Shown here: one piece after another, positions 36,550-47,535 of the stretch | Numbering within the stretch: position 1 is the stretch's first letter | Layout of the letters: every line of letters starts with the position of its first letter | Assembly (NCBI GenBank): GCA_028023455.1 | Contig: JAQFVV010012499.1 | Location: 2,610,584 to 2,674,583, forward strand | From: Epiperipatus broadwayi | Lineage: Eukaryota > Onychophora > Udeonychophora > Euonychophora > Peripatidae | Reading direction: 5' to 3' | Length of the DNA stretch: 64,000 bases | Program-made: the position numbers and the translations under genes | The notes under the pieces: model-generated | Database searches by the model: none | What the model was told of the DNA's origin: nothing | What the model saw: the letters and a program-made list of their open reading frames with translations, nothing else

Positions 36550-37052
36550 AATGCAATCTTTTCCAATTTCCAAATGAAGAGATTTTTTATAATGATCAAA
36601 GAGCAAAACTTAGGAGACTCAGTAAAAAAGATGTACCACCACCCAAATGGTCATTATTTTATAGTGGAATTTTATAACGTCATGAAAAAAGAGAGATTTT
36701 TAAGTGTAAGCAACTTCTTCTGAGTAACAATTTCCTCATTAAGATCGACATGTCTAGGCCAAAGGTTGTTCATGGATTAATTAGAAATTATTATCTGAAT
36801 TTTGATAGTGCTGACATGCAAAGGGTTCTTGTGAAATTTGGGACTATTACATCCTTCAAATATTTAGCAGAAAAAGAGAATGGGCCTGGAACTTCCCTCA
36901 AACTTGGCAGCATTCACACTAAAACTGGCCACCAGAGTACTTCCTACAGACTTGCCTCCAGTCTTGGAAGAGGGCAGATGTTCTCTTTTTTTAACTATTC
37001 ACAGAGTAAGACCTCAATGTTTCATTTGTGGAAAAAGCTCCCATTTAGCTAG
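36550..37052 (+). pseudogene. LINE ORF1, middle domain (frameshifted)
   Basis: The 100-codon frame from 36,750 holds MSRPKVVHGLIRNYYLNFD, followed by a MQRVLVKFGTITSFKYLAEK segment. It resembles the RRM-like or transfer domain that precedes zinc knuckles in LINE ORF1 proteins. The true reading then passes to another frame near 36,880, where LPPVLEEGRCSLFLTIHRVRP continues into the zinc-knuckle region, so a frameshift lies between. Residues downstream in the original frame are out of register. Confidence 0.5.
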
Positions 37053-37638
37053 AGCATGCCCTAGAAAGCTATGTTTAAAGTGCAAAGGCAGAATTTACAG
37101 GTTGCACAAATGTGCAATGGAGACTAAAGAGTTGAGTCCTACACATGCTGTCTCTGAACATCAAATGATGCATCAAACTATGGGAGAAAATGTGACATTA
37201 TCAGAACTGATTCAATGTACAAGTGACCGGAATGAGACAGAGGGAAATTTGGTACAAATGCAGCAAAATGGAGAGAAACCAATGATAACAAATACATGCT
37301 CAGGCATACTGCCAAAACTCCTAGAGACAATAAAAGCAAAAGACAGAGATAACCACAAAAATATGGATCAAAGAGTTAAACAAGCTCCAGGTTATCTCCA
37401 AATGAGACCGACAACTGCTGAAAATAAATCTGGTGCGAATGCAATCAAAAAAAAGTCTAATGACTCATCTGGCTCCCAGAAAGAGGACACTTCAATTTCA
37501 TTATTGGAGGATGAGTCAATAGACAAGAAACATCAACTGAAGACATCCAAACATAAACTGCAAAAAATGAAAATGGAGAAAAAGAAATCAAAAAAAATTA
37601 ATATAAACAAAACAAAAGGATATCATTTTTCAAGTTGA
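36880..37638 (+). CDS. LINE ORF1 C-terminal region with CCHC zinc knuckles
   Basis: A 252-codon open frame, the longest in the window. Residues 1-50 finish the preceding ORF1 domain (TRVLPTDLPPVLEEGRCSLF). At residues 52-66 CFICGKSSHLARAC fits C-x2-C-x4-H-x4-C exactly. A second knuckle follows as CLKC...LHKC with altered spacing. The rest is polar and ends in a very Lys-rich tail (MEKKKSKKININKTKG). LINE ORF1 proteins of this plan bind element RNA and form the cytoplasmic particle with ORF2. The first Met is not the native start, because homologous sequence continues upstream in another frame. The frame has stayed open while ORF2 behind it is ruined. This may be chance or recent age; the copy as a whole is inactive. 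Confidence 0.6.
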   Translation: MGLELPSNLAAFTLKLATRVLPTDLPPVLEEGRCSLFLTIHRVRPQCFICGKSSHLARACPRKLCLKCKGRIYRLHKCAMETKELSPTHAVSEHQMMHQTMGENVTLSELIQCTSDRNETEGNLVQMQQNGEKPMITNTCSGILPKLLETIKAKDRDNHKNMDQRVKQAPGYLQMRPTTAENKSGANAIKKKSNDSSGSQKEDTSISLLEDESIDKKHQLKTSKHKLQKMKMEKKKSKKININKTKGYHFSS

Positions 37639-37639
37639 C

Positions 37640-38860
37640 ATTACCAACAATACAATAGACAATTTTGACTGTGAGCCAAGATTATTCACATATCTCTTGA
37701 TGGCTCACTGGCCCCAGACTTTAAACTATACATTTCAATTCCCAGGGGTCCCCACTTAGCCTTTGCTTCATTACATACATAGATCCCTTTTTGTAAAGAT
37801 GGTTGAGGAGGAACTACTGGGAATATATGTACTGGCTCTCAGGTGAATCTATCATATATAATACATGAATGATATTACTATTTTGCTCCCTTCTCCCCAA
37901 CACCTTCCTAAATTATATCAAGCACTGGATAAGTATACAGACAGATTTAACTTGAAAATCAACATGATGAAGTCGACAGTGTAGTGAGTTAATGATGAAA
38001 AGATAGAAACATCCAGATTCTCTGGTAAACCACAAAACTTCTTAGGGTTTCTGGTTGCACTGTTGAGAGCAGAAATGAGACAAGAAATCTAGAAAAAATT
38101 CATTGAAAAAACAAAGTAACTGATAAGTTATCCAGAATTCCCCTCACTCCATGGAAAGGTAACACCGTTGAGTATCACTGAGCCTTTGCTTCATTACATA
38201 CGTAGATCCCTTTCTAAAGATGGTTGAGGAGGAACTACCGGGAATATATGTACTGGCTCTCAGGTGAATCTACCATATATAATACGTGAATGATATTACT
38301 ATTTTGCTCCCTTCTCCCCAACACTTTCCTAAATTATATCAAGCACTGGATAAGTATACAGATAGATTTAACCTGAAAATCAACATGATGAAGTCGACAG
38401 TGTAGTGAGTTAATGATGAAAAGATAGAAACATCCAGATTCTCTGGAAAACTACAAAACTTCTTAGGGTTTCTGGATGCACTGTCGAGAGCAGAAATGAG
38501 ACAAGAAATCTAGAAGAAATTCATTGAAAAAACAAAGTAATTGATAAGGTATCCAGAATCTCCCCTCACTCCATGGAAAGGTAACACTGTTGAACATGCT
38601 CATTTTTCCACATATAAATTGTTACTTTCTGCTTGTCATGACAAACAAGGCATTACAGAAATACCATCAACTCTGCACCAAATTTCTATGGAAAAAAGAT
38701 GCAAAAAACAGTGTGTATCAGTCTTGCTAAGGTGAAGAAGCCAAAACATCTGAATGATCTTGGTCTGCACACAATCAAGGTCTTCTATGTGCAAAAAAGT
38801 CTACATTGCAAAAAACGATGTTAGTCAGGCAAAGTGAAGAGTTAGTATCTGATACTGTGG
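37640..38860 (+). pseudogene. LINE ORF2, reverse-transcriptase C-terminal pieces
   Basis: Broken frames include RFNLKINMMKSTV (near 37,945 and again near 38,368), which fits the region just after the FADD box where L.LN..KS..M occurs in LINE reverse transcriptases. LGFLVALLRAEMRQEI fits the following 'YLG'-like thumb region. SLTPWKGNTVEHAHFSTYKLL and then LHQISMEK resemble the helices after the thumb. HLNDLGLHTIKVFYVQKSLHCKKR (near 38,750) fits the GGLGL..L..FY..K.. segment. Catalytic palm motifs are not present, because the copy lacks the front of ORF2. The region contains an internal 423-bp tandem duplication. Confidence 0.55.
37758..38600. repeat. 423-bp tandem duplication inside LINE ORF2
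   Basis: Copy 1 is 37,758-38,180 and copy 2 is 38,181 to about 38,600. AGCCTTTGCTTCATTACATA starts both, and divergence is only a few per cent by eye. The high similarity indicates a duplication younger than the element's decay. Confidence 0.92.
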
Positions 38861-39049
38861 ATGGGATCATGCAAAATAAAAGAACATTTAAATGGTTTAT
38901 TTATAGTCATTTGTCAAATAGTCAATGAAAAGCATAGTTACTGGAACATCTACTACCTCATTCACCCTAGACAAAACAAAACCTTTTCATTAGTGTATAT
39001 ATCCATAAAAGGACTAATTAAGAAGTCAAGATTTTAGGCCTTTGAGCCA

Positions 39050-39530
39050 AAATGGTAGATTTCATAATAGAGTACTGTTTGTGTTCACTGCCAACAAGCC
39101 ATTTCCTGGTGACTTGTAGAAGAAATATGAAGATAACTGTGACATGTAGCCTGTATAATGATTATGAAGAAACCCAGGATCATATTTTTTAATGTCATTA
39201 TTTAACCGATTTAAGAATTAAGATAGTTGGGAGTGTCAAACGTAGTTGTAAAGAGAGTCTGAACTTTGTAAAGGCACTAGAAAATGGTAAAATTGCTGCT
39301 ATAAGAATGTCAGATTTTATTTTCTTTGAACTGTGGATCAGTAAATGTGATTTTATTTTCAGGAAAAGTTTTATTTTCTTTGAGCTGTGGATCACTAAAT
39401 GTGATTTGATTTTCAGGAAAAGTACACTGGATTTATGGACAATTTTTAAGGAAAATTTATGTGGCCTCAAAACCAGGGAACATTTGTTGGCACCTACACT
39501 TGGACATGTGGAGTCAAATTACCACTGATG
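39050..39530 (+). pseudogene. LINE ORF2 C-terminal cysteine-histidine segment
   Basis: Near 39,145-39,200 the reading C...VYNDYEETQDHIF..CHY resembles the C-x2-C...E-T-x-x-H-I-F-x-x-C motif at the C-terminus of several LINE ORF2 proteins. Past an out-of-frame point, KIVGSVKRSCKESLNFVKALENGKIAAI leads into the frame 39,307-39,528 with two 18-residue repeats (FIFFELWISKCDFIFRKS and a near copy) and LDLWTIFKENLCGL. The W-rich end fits the terminal helices of such proteins. Decayed. Confidence 0.5.
39316..39423. repeat. 54-bp in-frame tandem duplication
   Basis: Units 39,316-39,369 and 39,370-39,423 differ at a few positions. The period of 54 is a multiple of three, so the reading frame is kept and 18 residues are repeated. 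Confidence 0.9.
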
Positions 39531-39990
39531 ATAATGAAATGTGCATGCAAATGACAACAAACAATTTAGGAATAATAGACCAAATACTGGTGCATGATGA
39601 TTAAAAGAGAGAGAATAGAAACTAAAGATGATGGCATACTCAAACTACATAAAATGTAAGAAGAAATATTTCCTTACTTCACCTGAATAGACATAAGATT
39701 GCATGAAAGATGGAGAAGAGTTTACTACCCGCAAGCTAAAAACATTAACCTGTAAGAAATTCAAGTTACTATGCAATATTGCCTCAAGCAAAGAGATTGC
39801 CAGGCAGTTAAAGCTAGTGGAATTTAAAAAAATTCTAAATTAATTAACGATGAGGCCTGGCCTCTAAAGCTGTCTTTGTATATTAACAATATAGACCTTT
39901 TGACCAGCATCGACTACAATTGTACTGAATATACCTGGCATGAAGAATGCCAGGACTTGGCCTTAAAAACTCTCTAGTATTAGTATTTCA

Positions 39991-41856
39991 TGTATATGTT
40001 TTTTTGTTCTTGAATAAATATATTTTTTCCTAAAAATAAATAAATATGTAACAACCCAATGTCAAGCCAGTCACTAGGTCTTTTTTCCAAATACGAATGT
40101 GAAAAGAGAACAATTTTATTACATAATTTTTATTTGCTTATAAACAAGATAATATGCATAATAATAGGTATATATATATAAAGATGAAAAAAGAAATAAA
40201 ATGCAAGCACATTAAACAATGAAAGCCAATAACAATAATAAAAAAAACCATCTTAATTCTTTTCAGACATCTTTTTGCTTTTTTCCAAATAAGACCTAAT
40301 CCATAAAATATAATATCAAAAGAATCGAATGTTTCAATATTAAAAAAATGGATAGTTTATTCCAACATTTCCAATATATTTTCTGAATTGTGATATAGCT
40401 AATTAGCGTAATTCTTAATTGAATAAAAACATTCTTAACAAGTTCAAGCAATTAAGTAAACAAAAAGAGCAAATTTAGATAAACATTTGATATTAAAAAA
40501 ATACCACGCTGTTCTTCAAATTCAAATAAAAGAACAGATTATAACATTAATATATTATTTATGTATATATTGTCAATGGAATAATTTCATTCATATAAAA
40601 ATCATACAATAACAAACTTCGAATTAAGAAACTTGAAATTATTATTTTCTTGAAAAACTCTGTTTTACCTGATAACTTAATAGTGTTGTATGGCTTAAGT
40701 GTTCATCAGCCTTACCAGAATAAGTGCAATAAATTAATGTTTAAGTGTGTAATGCCTACCAAAAATCTCAAATCCCACATCTAAAACTTAGAGATGGATA
40801 TAAAAGGAATAACAACAATAATATATATGTCACTCAAGAATCTTCATGAGGAATGCATGATCTATCATAGGAAATTGACTGAAATAATTATGGATTATTC
40901 ATCAGAGACATCAATTGCCTAACTCATAAATCTCACATCAGTCATCATGAAGAAATATTAATTTGTTAGGTGATATTTGTTGTTGATAGAATTATATAGT
41001 ATTGTATATATATATATTTTACTTCCGTATTTAGAAACCAAAATCTATATAGCTTGGGCGATTTCTTTATAGCTAAATTTGAGAAGATATGAGAAGAAAG
41101 TCATTAGTTTAATTTTATTTTTTTTTGTTTAATAAAATTTAAGTAATCTTCATTCACAATGACATGACATGACATTAGTTTTGATTACCATTAGAACCCT
41201 TATCAAAATGTGGGATAGAGGTAAGAGTTTTATTTATTACTATTTCATATAAAAATGAAATATACAATTTTGACAATTCAGAATTTATGTTTATTTTTCT
41301 TTTGTTAATTAACAGTGTTCATTCATGTTTATTCTGTATAAATGATTAACAATGTCTGCATGAATTGTCTTTTTTAGTTAATTTCTACATGTTAAAAAGA
41401 GGTTATAGAAATCAAACTCAGTAATTATTTAAAATATTTTAGTTTATTTGATTAATTAGCTAGTTAGTTTCATCATTAATGTAATGTTGAATTAACGATT
41501 TTATTTTTTGTAATATTTATTTATTTTATATATAACAAGTGTTTATTCATATATATTTATTGGTGAAAGGGTTAATTTAATTAATATCTTTAATTATTAA
41601 TATGATAAGCATACATACTTAACATGTATATATGTATATAATCTTTTTTTTATTATTCTGTTAAAGAAGTTTATTAATTTTATATCACTATGTATAAATA
41701 AACATTACTAGTTTGCTCATCATTAAATGGTCTCTAATTTATCAAAATCATTTCTTTCACATTCATCAATCAATCATCACAAATATACATACAGAGATTT
41801 TTTTGTTGTACATTATAACATTGTAATAGGATTAAATGAATATTATAGTTGATTTA

Positions 41857-41917
<61 letters not shown>

Positions 41918-43090
41918 CACACTATAATTCATATTTAAGTTAAATTCGTAAGCTGAAGAGAGTTAATTGCAATATTCTCCTTGGGTTCAGAATTCTGAGA
42001 CATATGTGAAATCTGAAAGAGGGTGAGATATAGATAAATTAATCTAAATTATGTCTAAATTTAATGTGTGTAGTAAAACCTAGCCTACTAGAAATAGTCA
42101 TGATCATTGTTAAGTTGCTTCATCGCATCATTATTATCATCCTATCTGAAGATTCTAAGTCTGATAATCATTGAATCCATTCCCCTCTTTTAATAGAATA
42201 AACTGAATTTTCACATATTCTGATGCAATTAATCACATAGTTGTTGCCACCAGGTTCCATTACAATATATACAATTGCAAGAATTTTCTTAGCATCTTCC
42301 AAAGAAAAATAGTAAAGAGATGGTATTTCTCACACAGCATACCAACTAAATTTTTCACTATTATTTTTTCTATTAATAATAAAATAGCTAAATATCCATT
42401 TATTAATAAGTGGATTAGAAACTATGACAGATATGAACCAACTATCTATCTGGAACCTTAAAAAAAATTAAGTTCCAACAGCAAATCCTGTTAATGATAG
42501 AACGATATATAACTATTACATGAGAGCACATTATATGTAAACTGATAATGTCATTTATATTATTTACTTAATATATTAATAGTAAGATCACAATTCAGAA
42601 CAATTAATAACAATTACAATTTAACTAATATATTTAATTATGAACATAATAACTTCTATTGCATTTAATTTTTAAAGGTCCACTGAAATTTCACAATTTA
42701 TATTGACACAAATCAAATCTTTTCCAGAAAAATTATTGATATTTAACAATTTATTAATATTATTCACATAAAGAATATATTAGATTGAATAACCATTATA
42801 TAAAAATGCTAAATAAGGGATACAATTCATGTGAAAATATTTTACACTGCAGTCTTCTTACTTAAATCAAATTTTTATGTAAATTATACTTTCTTTCATA
42901 TGAAATGCTACCCTTTGGGTATGGTATACAATATAAAATTATTCATTTAACACAGAAAATTAAATGTTATTATGTATTACAAAAGATGTTCACAAAGCAT
43001 GAGATAAATAAAATTGAAAAGTATTTTTATTACATACTTTTTTTTTTTAATTTTCTGTATTTTGTATAGACCAGGATTTAAGTACATAAC
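39991..43090. other. AT-rich spacer, no gene seen
   Basis: No coding, RNA or element boundary recognised apart from the TA microsatellite at 41.86 kb. Confidence 0.5.
41860..41915. repeat. (TA)n microsatellite
   Basis: About 28 uninterrupted TA units. Confidence 0.95.
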
Positions 43091-43106
43091 ACTTGCCTAA
43101 ATTTGA

Positions 43107-43109
<3 letters not shown>

Positions 43110-43159
<50 letters not shown>
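43110..43159. repeat. (TA)n microsatellite at the start of a retroelement
   Basis: About 25 TA units. In frame they read as Tyr-Ile repeats, so the Ile/Tyr run at the start of the adjacent open frames is an artefact of the microsatellite. Confidence 0.95.
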
Positions 43160-43162
<3 letters not shown>

Positions 43163-43821
43163 GCCAATTTGGCCTTGTGCAAAGTCAGCAAGACCTCAAA
43201 GAAGAATTGTGTCAGAAATTTGAACAAAGTCAACAAGACCTCAAAGAAGAATTGTGTCAGAAATTTGAAAAAAGTCAGCAAGACCTCAAACAAGAAATTA
43301 ATGAACTTAGAACGGAAATTAGAGAAATAAGAGAAATGAGATGTGAAATTACAGGAAAGGTAGAGAAAAATCAAGAGATTGTAGAAGTAGATTTTGTTAA
43401 AGAAAGTAAGGAAGTTGAGTCACAAAAGGTAGAAATTGAATTAGAATCAGATAGTGTTGCGACCAATAAAGTAGAAACAAATGTAGACCAAGAAATAGAA
43501 GAGAGATGTAAGTTCAAGATAGAAAATAGTGTAAAAAAGTTTTTACAAAGAATTAAAAATAAAACGTTTAAAGTAAATGTTCACATTCACTGTAGATGTA
43601 GATTTAAAACAAAGAGAAAGCATAAGAAAAAATATTCACGGTTAGGAACAATACGGAAGTCTGTGACGCTTAAAAGTTTTCTAATTTACAAGGCAGAAAA
43701 TAGAATGGAAAGAGAAAGAGATAAAACAATAAATTATAAAAGCAGGATAGATAAGAGAGGAAAGTTAGTTTATATTATACAATTAGTAGAAAAAAAGAAG
43801 GAACCACCTGACATAGTTTAA
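43160..43821 (+). CDS. Coiled-coil, basic-tail ORF of a probable LTR element
   Basis: An uninterrupted frame of about 220 codons after the TA tract. Residues start with LCQFGLVQ and then three tandem 15-residue units (SQQDLKEELCQKFEQ and variants, 45-bp period). Heptad-like INELRTEIREIREM and an acidic Glu/Val/Ser region follow, and then a strongly basic block (RIKNKTFKVNVHIHCRCRF, KTKRKHKKKYSR). It ends GKLVYIIQLVEKKKEPPDIV. A coiled coil ahead of a basic nucleic-acid-binding tail is gag-like, and the coiled coil recalls the relic at 14.3 kb. No capsid or zinc-knuckle motif is seen, so it could be a gag with the capsid deleted, or an accessory protein. The start is uncertain, since upstream reading is through the microsatellite. 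The frame is intact while most elements here are broken. Confidence 0.45.
43170..43300. repeat. Three 45-bp tandem units within the ORF
   Basis: The unit begins GTCAGCAAGACCTCAAAGAAG and occurs three times in frame, the third diverging at its end. It encodes the repeated coiled-coil heptads. Confidence 0.9.
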
Positions 43822-45176
43822 AAGTTAGTAAACAGGCAGAATAGTAAAGGAAATAAACAAAAATGACCGGAAATGGACAATGAGCATGAATATGATTATT
43901 CTAAAGTAAATAAATCTGATAAATTAAATCTGAAAAGTTTAAATCTGAAATTTGATTTAAAACTAAAATAATAAATTAAATGTTTGAAAGTAATAATAAT
44001 AATGGAGGCTTCGTAAATAAAAGATTTTTTTTCTCCACACACATATTAATTAAGAAAAGTGTTTGTAAATAAATAAGTAGGTCAAATAGTTAAAATAAAA
44101 TTGATAAAATCAAGTTAAATAAATAAGCATAAATATATCTGTAGTAAATAATAATAATAAAGAATGACTCGTAATAAACTAATCATTTTTTTATTGAATA
44201 CACGCATGTTAAATAAAGATGTTCGTAATGATTTAAAAATAATATTGTATGATTTGTGTAATGTAAGTAAATATGTTAAAATAATATTCGTAAGGGTTTA
44301 GAATGACGATTAAGATAAATAAATGTTTAAGATATTGTTCATGCAAATTTAAAAATAATGTTGTAAGATTAATAATAAAAATATAAAGTCAATCTAAGTG
44401 TATTAAGAGTGTATAAGTATACATGTGTATATACGTGCACATACACTGGTAATATTCAGTAAATACAATATCTCATGATGCGTATCTGAAATGTATTTAT
44501 CCAGATATCCTTTTAGGTTATTTTCTTGGCACTGCTGCACCTCATGATGCGTGTAAAAAGGGATTTATTTATTATAGATTCCCTGTAAGCAAGTTCAGTA
44601 ATAACTCAATATTTAGAATATTAGTAGGTGTATAATTGTGCTGCACGTATACACATGTGTAGGAATTTATCTATAGCAAAAGGGAATGAGGATAGTATAG
44701 AAATAAGTTTAGTTAAGGATAAGTTTAAAGCTGCCGACTGGATAAATTTTAGTACCCGTAATGGACTTATCAGGGATCATTCCTCTTTCCAAAGCGTAAG
44801 TCGAAAATGGACAGTTGAAAATTCCTGCCATTTCACAGCGACCCTTTCTTTTTCCAAGTCCAGTAGAAACCCGGCAAATGAAGCTTCATTTTTCACATGT
44901 GTAAGTCGGTTTAAGTCAGGGAATCTGCTTCCATGTCATTTCCAAAAGATCCCTGGGCCACAAAATTAGTTTGTCCCGGTGGTCATTATCCATGATTTAG
45001 ATCATTGTGAGCAATGTATTTTGGCATAGATAGAAGGAAAGGATAGTCAAAACAGATTGCCCTTGGTATGTAAAGGGAAAGCATTATGAAAAGCAAACTT
45101 AGAAAATAAATGAATATTTAGAATCAAGAATTAAAGTTGCAAGAGATAAAATGGTCAAAAGTGACACATTTTACTC
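43822..45176. other. Internal non-coding part of the probable LTR element
   Basis: A-rich sequence with CGTAAATAAA-type repeats. A 113-codon frame at 44,628-44,969 (with RNGLIRDHSSFQSV and FFTCVSRFKSGNLLPCHF) is not recognised. Its base composition is less AT-biased than its surroundings, but I cannot assign it. No reverse transcriptase or integrase motifs. Confidence 0.35.
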
Positions 45177-45191
45177 TAAAATGGAGGGGGG
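45177..45191 (+). promoter_or_regulatory. Polypurine tract before a probable 3' LTR
   Basis: AAAATGGAGGGGGG directly precedes TGTCATGTGACA. A purine run abutting a TG dinucleotide is the standard plus-strand primer site at the 3' LTR boundary of LTR retrotransposons. Confidence 0.5.
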
Positions 45192-45900
45192 TGTCATGTG
45201 ACAAGGTCAAATTGGCACATGTATATAAAATAATTTTGTCTAAAAAAATTATTAAAATAAAATCTTTTGTAAAAGAGTTTGAAATAAAAGTTGGAAAATA
45301 ATTGATTAAAAGTGGGAAGGGGGTTTTCTTTAGAAAGTTAAACTAAAAGTTTTATAAAAGGAAGTAAAGTTTTCCTTAATTGGTATTTGTAAAAATAAAT
45401 AATTTAAAGTTTAAAAAATATAAATCTCTTTTCATTCAAGCTTATTATAATAAATTATATATGTGCGCGCGATTGTAAATAAATGTATGCGTGTTAGAAT
45501 AATATTAAAAAAATATAAATGAAAGTTAAAAAGAAATTATGTTTGGAAAACACAGCAATGGCTATTAAATTAAATAAAGATTTAAAAAAACCACACCAGT
45601 GGTGAGCTACTAATTAAAGATATAAAAACAACACATTTATGAAGACTACTACTAATTAAACAATCTTCAAAAACACATTGTCATAGGATTATCAATGAAA
45701 TTTTGACAGATATTGCCGGAGGATATCGAAAAGAAAAACACTTCGCAGGTATAAATAGTAAAATTTTATCGGATAATCAGTTGAGTTCAGAAATTAAGTC
45801 AGTTAAGTCAAGAGAGAACAATCAGTTGAGTTAATTGTATCCAGAAACAGAAATGCATTGCTGAGTGGCTTTTGGGAATATATGCTCTTGCTTCAGCCTT
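45192..45900 (+). mobile_element. Probable 3' LTR (end uncertain)
   Basis: Starts TGTCATGTGACAAGGTCAAA after the polypurine tract. A TATA-like GGTATAAATAG lies near 45,749 and TCAGTTGAG initiator-like repeats follow at 45,777-45,832. No matching 5' LTR was found upstream of 43.1 kb, so the element is 5'-truncated or its LTR has diverged. The first bases, GTGACAAGGTCAAATTGGCAC, are also the reverse complement, with one or two differences, of GTGCCAATTTGGCCTTGT at 43,160, just after the TA tract. The 3' edge is not defined. Confidence 0.4.
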
Positions 45901-45999
45901 TTGGTCCAACAAGATCATTAAAACCTGCCCATGAAATAATGTCTGTATAACAGCTCAGAAATCCTCCATCAATGTTTAATTGTCTCCAATAATAATAAT

Positions 46000-46135
46000 C
46001 ATGAAGAATAATGAAACTCATCAAGGAGACATCCCAGCCAGCTGGAAGTATTCGTAATGGAAATATTCTCATTGAAAGCAGCAACCAAAGAGAACAAAAT
46101 TCTACGTCTACATTCAAAATCCTAGGTAAAACATT
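46000..46135 (+). pseudogene. Short LINE ORF1-like fragment
   Basis: The plus frame reads GSIRNGNILIESSNQRENKIL, close to the R-N-G-D-x-L-I-E segment of the RRM-like region in LINE ORF1 proteins. Upstream reading is broken by stops. Too short for firm assignment. Confidence 0.3.
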
Positions 46136-47220
46136 TGCTTATTTTTGTATTTCTATAATAGCCATTGCATTGCATTAATTCGTAAAGCCTCCAGAGATAA
46201 GTAATTTGAACTCTATAATCATGCATAAAATGAACTATTGATGTGCGTGTTTGTGAATGTATTTGATTTTATAAATGTCAATCATTATTTATGCCTTTTC
46301 ATAAGATATATATTATAGTGTATTAATTTAAAATGTGTGTGTGTTATATTAGTTAAAAAATTATAAAGATGTTTAAATTTAGTAAATTAATGTTAGTTAA
46401 TAAATTGTCTTGAAACTTAAACTTTATTTGTCAGTCAATTCTTTTTATCAATTCCTTCTACCAATTCTTTTATTAATTCTTTCACCATTAATTATGTATA
46501 ATCTGTTAGTGATTACAAATAGCTGAGCTAGTCATGGATATTTAGGCATTGAGTTAGTGGCCATTGCTCAAAGTGCATTATTTATTCATTCATGAATAGA
46601 TAGCTGGTGCCCGTGTTTATACACAAACAAAAAAAAGTGCTTTGAACGTGGTGTTGAACTCAACAGTCGAGAAGAAGTTATGTCATGGAAATGTAATGCT
46701 AGTTATATATTTTATAGCTATCATTTGGGCATACATACTCTCCGAATATGTTCTTCTCTGCCTAAAAGACTGGTGTTTCGAATGACACATATTTGAACTC
46801 GGTACAATATATATATATGTCCATCTTCTTTCTATGTATTTAAATGGATAAGGTGCTATACATGAGGGATCAGAATGACTTAAAGTCAACATGAGCATGA
46901 CAATAATATTGGCATCAACAAAGGCTTTGAGAGTTTCATCATTGTATTTTCAATGATATGGATGGCTGAAGAGTTGGAGGATGGGGAAGACTGAAGCTTG
47001 TTCATTAAGGTTTGAAGATTTCCTATCTTAAACTGAGGACTGATTACATATATGTGTGGGAGATGATGATCTGAACCAACTTGTGAATGCTGGTTCTGCA
47101 TAAAATACATATATTGGATATCAATTATCTTTTTCACATGAATATGGTCACATATATCAGTTTTATAAGTTAGAGCAGATAGCTAAAGACAGCTTGTAAG
47201 TCTATGCTCAAAGCTCTTAT
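46136..47220. other. Spacer with one dispersed-repeat fragment
   Basis: At 47,055-47,083 TGTGGGAGATGATGATCTG and AACCAAC match the SINE-like fragment at 11.5 kb (opposite orientation). The small minus frames at 46,683-47,137 are not recognised. Confidence 0.4.
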
Positions 47221-47221
47221 G

Positions 47222-47225
<4 letters not shown>

Positions 47226-47268
<43 letters not shown>
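47226..47268. repeat. (TA)n microsatellite
   Basis: About 21 TA units followed by GAATTCATAG. Confidence 0.95.
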
Positions 47269-47269
<1 letters not shown>

Positions 47270-47271
<2 letters not shown>

Positions 47272-47460
47272 TTCATAGTATTATAGTATTATTCATGGTA
47301 CTATATAGCTATTATATTTCTATTATGCAGAAGCTCCTGAAAATAATACTATGAATTCATAGCTGGCAATAACAAGTACATGTTATTGTATTGAAATGGC
47401 AGCTATTTAGCTATTATATTTTTATTACATCAAGCTTCCAGAAATAATACTATGAATTCA
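47270..47460. repeat. Degenerate ~102-bp tandem repeat
   Basis: TAGCTATTATATTTCTATTA at 47,306 recurs as TAGCTATTATATTTTTATTA at 47,408. Each is followed by an AAGCT-CC-GAAA block and AATAATACTATGAATTCATA. Confidence 0.8.
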
Positions 47461-47473
47461 TAAATTATCTTTT

Positions 47474-47535
47474 GAGAATATTAGAATTAATATATATATA
47501 TAAAGAGAATATTAGAATTAATATATATATATAAA
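47474..47535. repeat. Exact 31-bp tandem duplication
   Basis: GAGAATATTAGAATTAATAT plus a short TA/AA tail occurs twice in succession (47,474-47,504 and 47,505-47,535) without difference. Confidence 0.95.

Larger units (their letters stand above)
35200..39990 (+). mobile_element. Old LINE with CCHC ORF1 and decayed ORF2
   Basis: A continuous block of less AT-biased sequence carrying, in order, a Lys/Asn/Ser-rich ORF1 N-terminus (from about 35,290), an ORF1 domain plus zinc knuckles (36,750-37,638), reverse-transcriptase C-terminal pieces (37,900-38,850), and an ORF2 terminal cysteine-histidine segment with following helices (39,100-39,530). A 3' untranslated region runs to about 39,990, where AATAAATAT and A-rich sequence follow. 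ORF order and the zinc-knuckle ORF1 fit I/Jockey/L1-like non-LTR elements; the clade is not resolved. The catalytic core of reverse transcriptase and the endonuclease were not found, so ORF2 has lost its front half. A SINE interrupts it at 35,460-35,559. Confidence 0.7.

Noticed and set aside
43078-43374. Minus-strand frame and the Tyr/Ile run of the plus frames
   Set aside because: They are antisense to, or derived from, the TA microsatellite and the coiled-coil repeats.
43160-45225. Near-inverted GTGCCAATTTGG / CAAATTGGCAC ends as terminal repeats of a DNA transposon
   Set aside because: The polypurine tract and TG start at 45,192 favour an LTR boundary, and no transposase is present; noted under the LTR features only.
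47278-47460. GAATTCATAG repeats as a regulatory array
   Set aside because: They are explained by degenerate tandem duplication next to a TA microsatellite.
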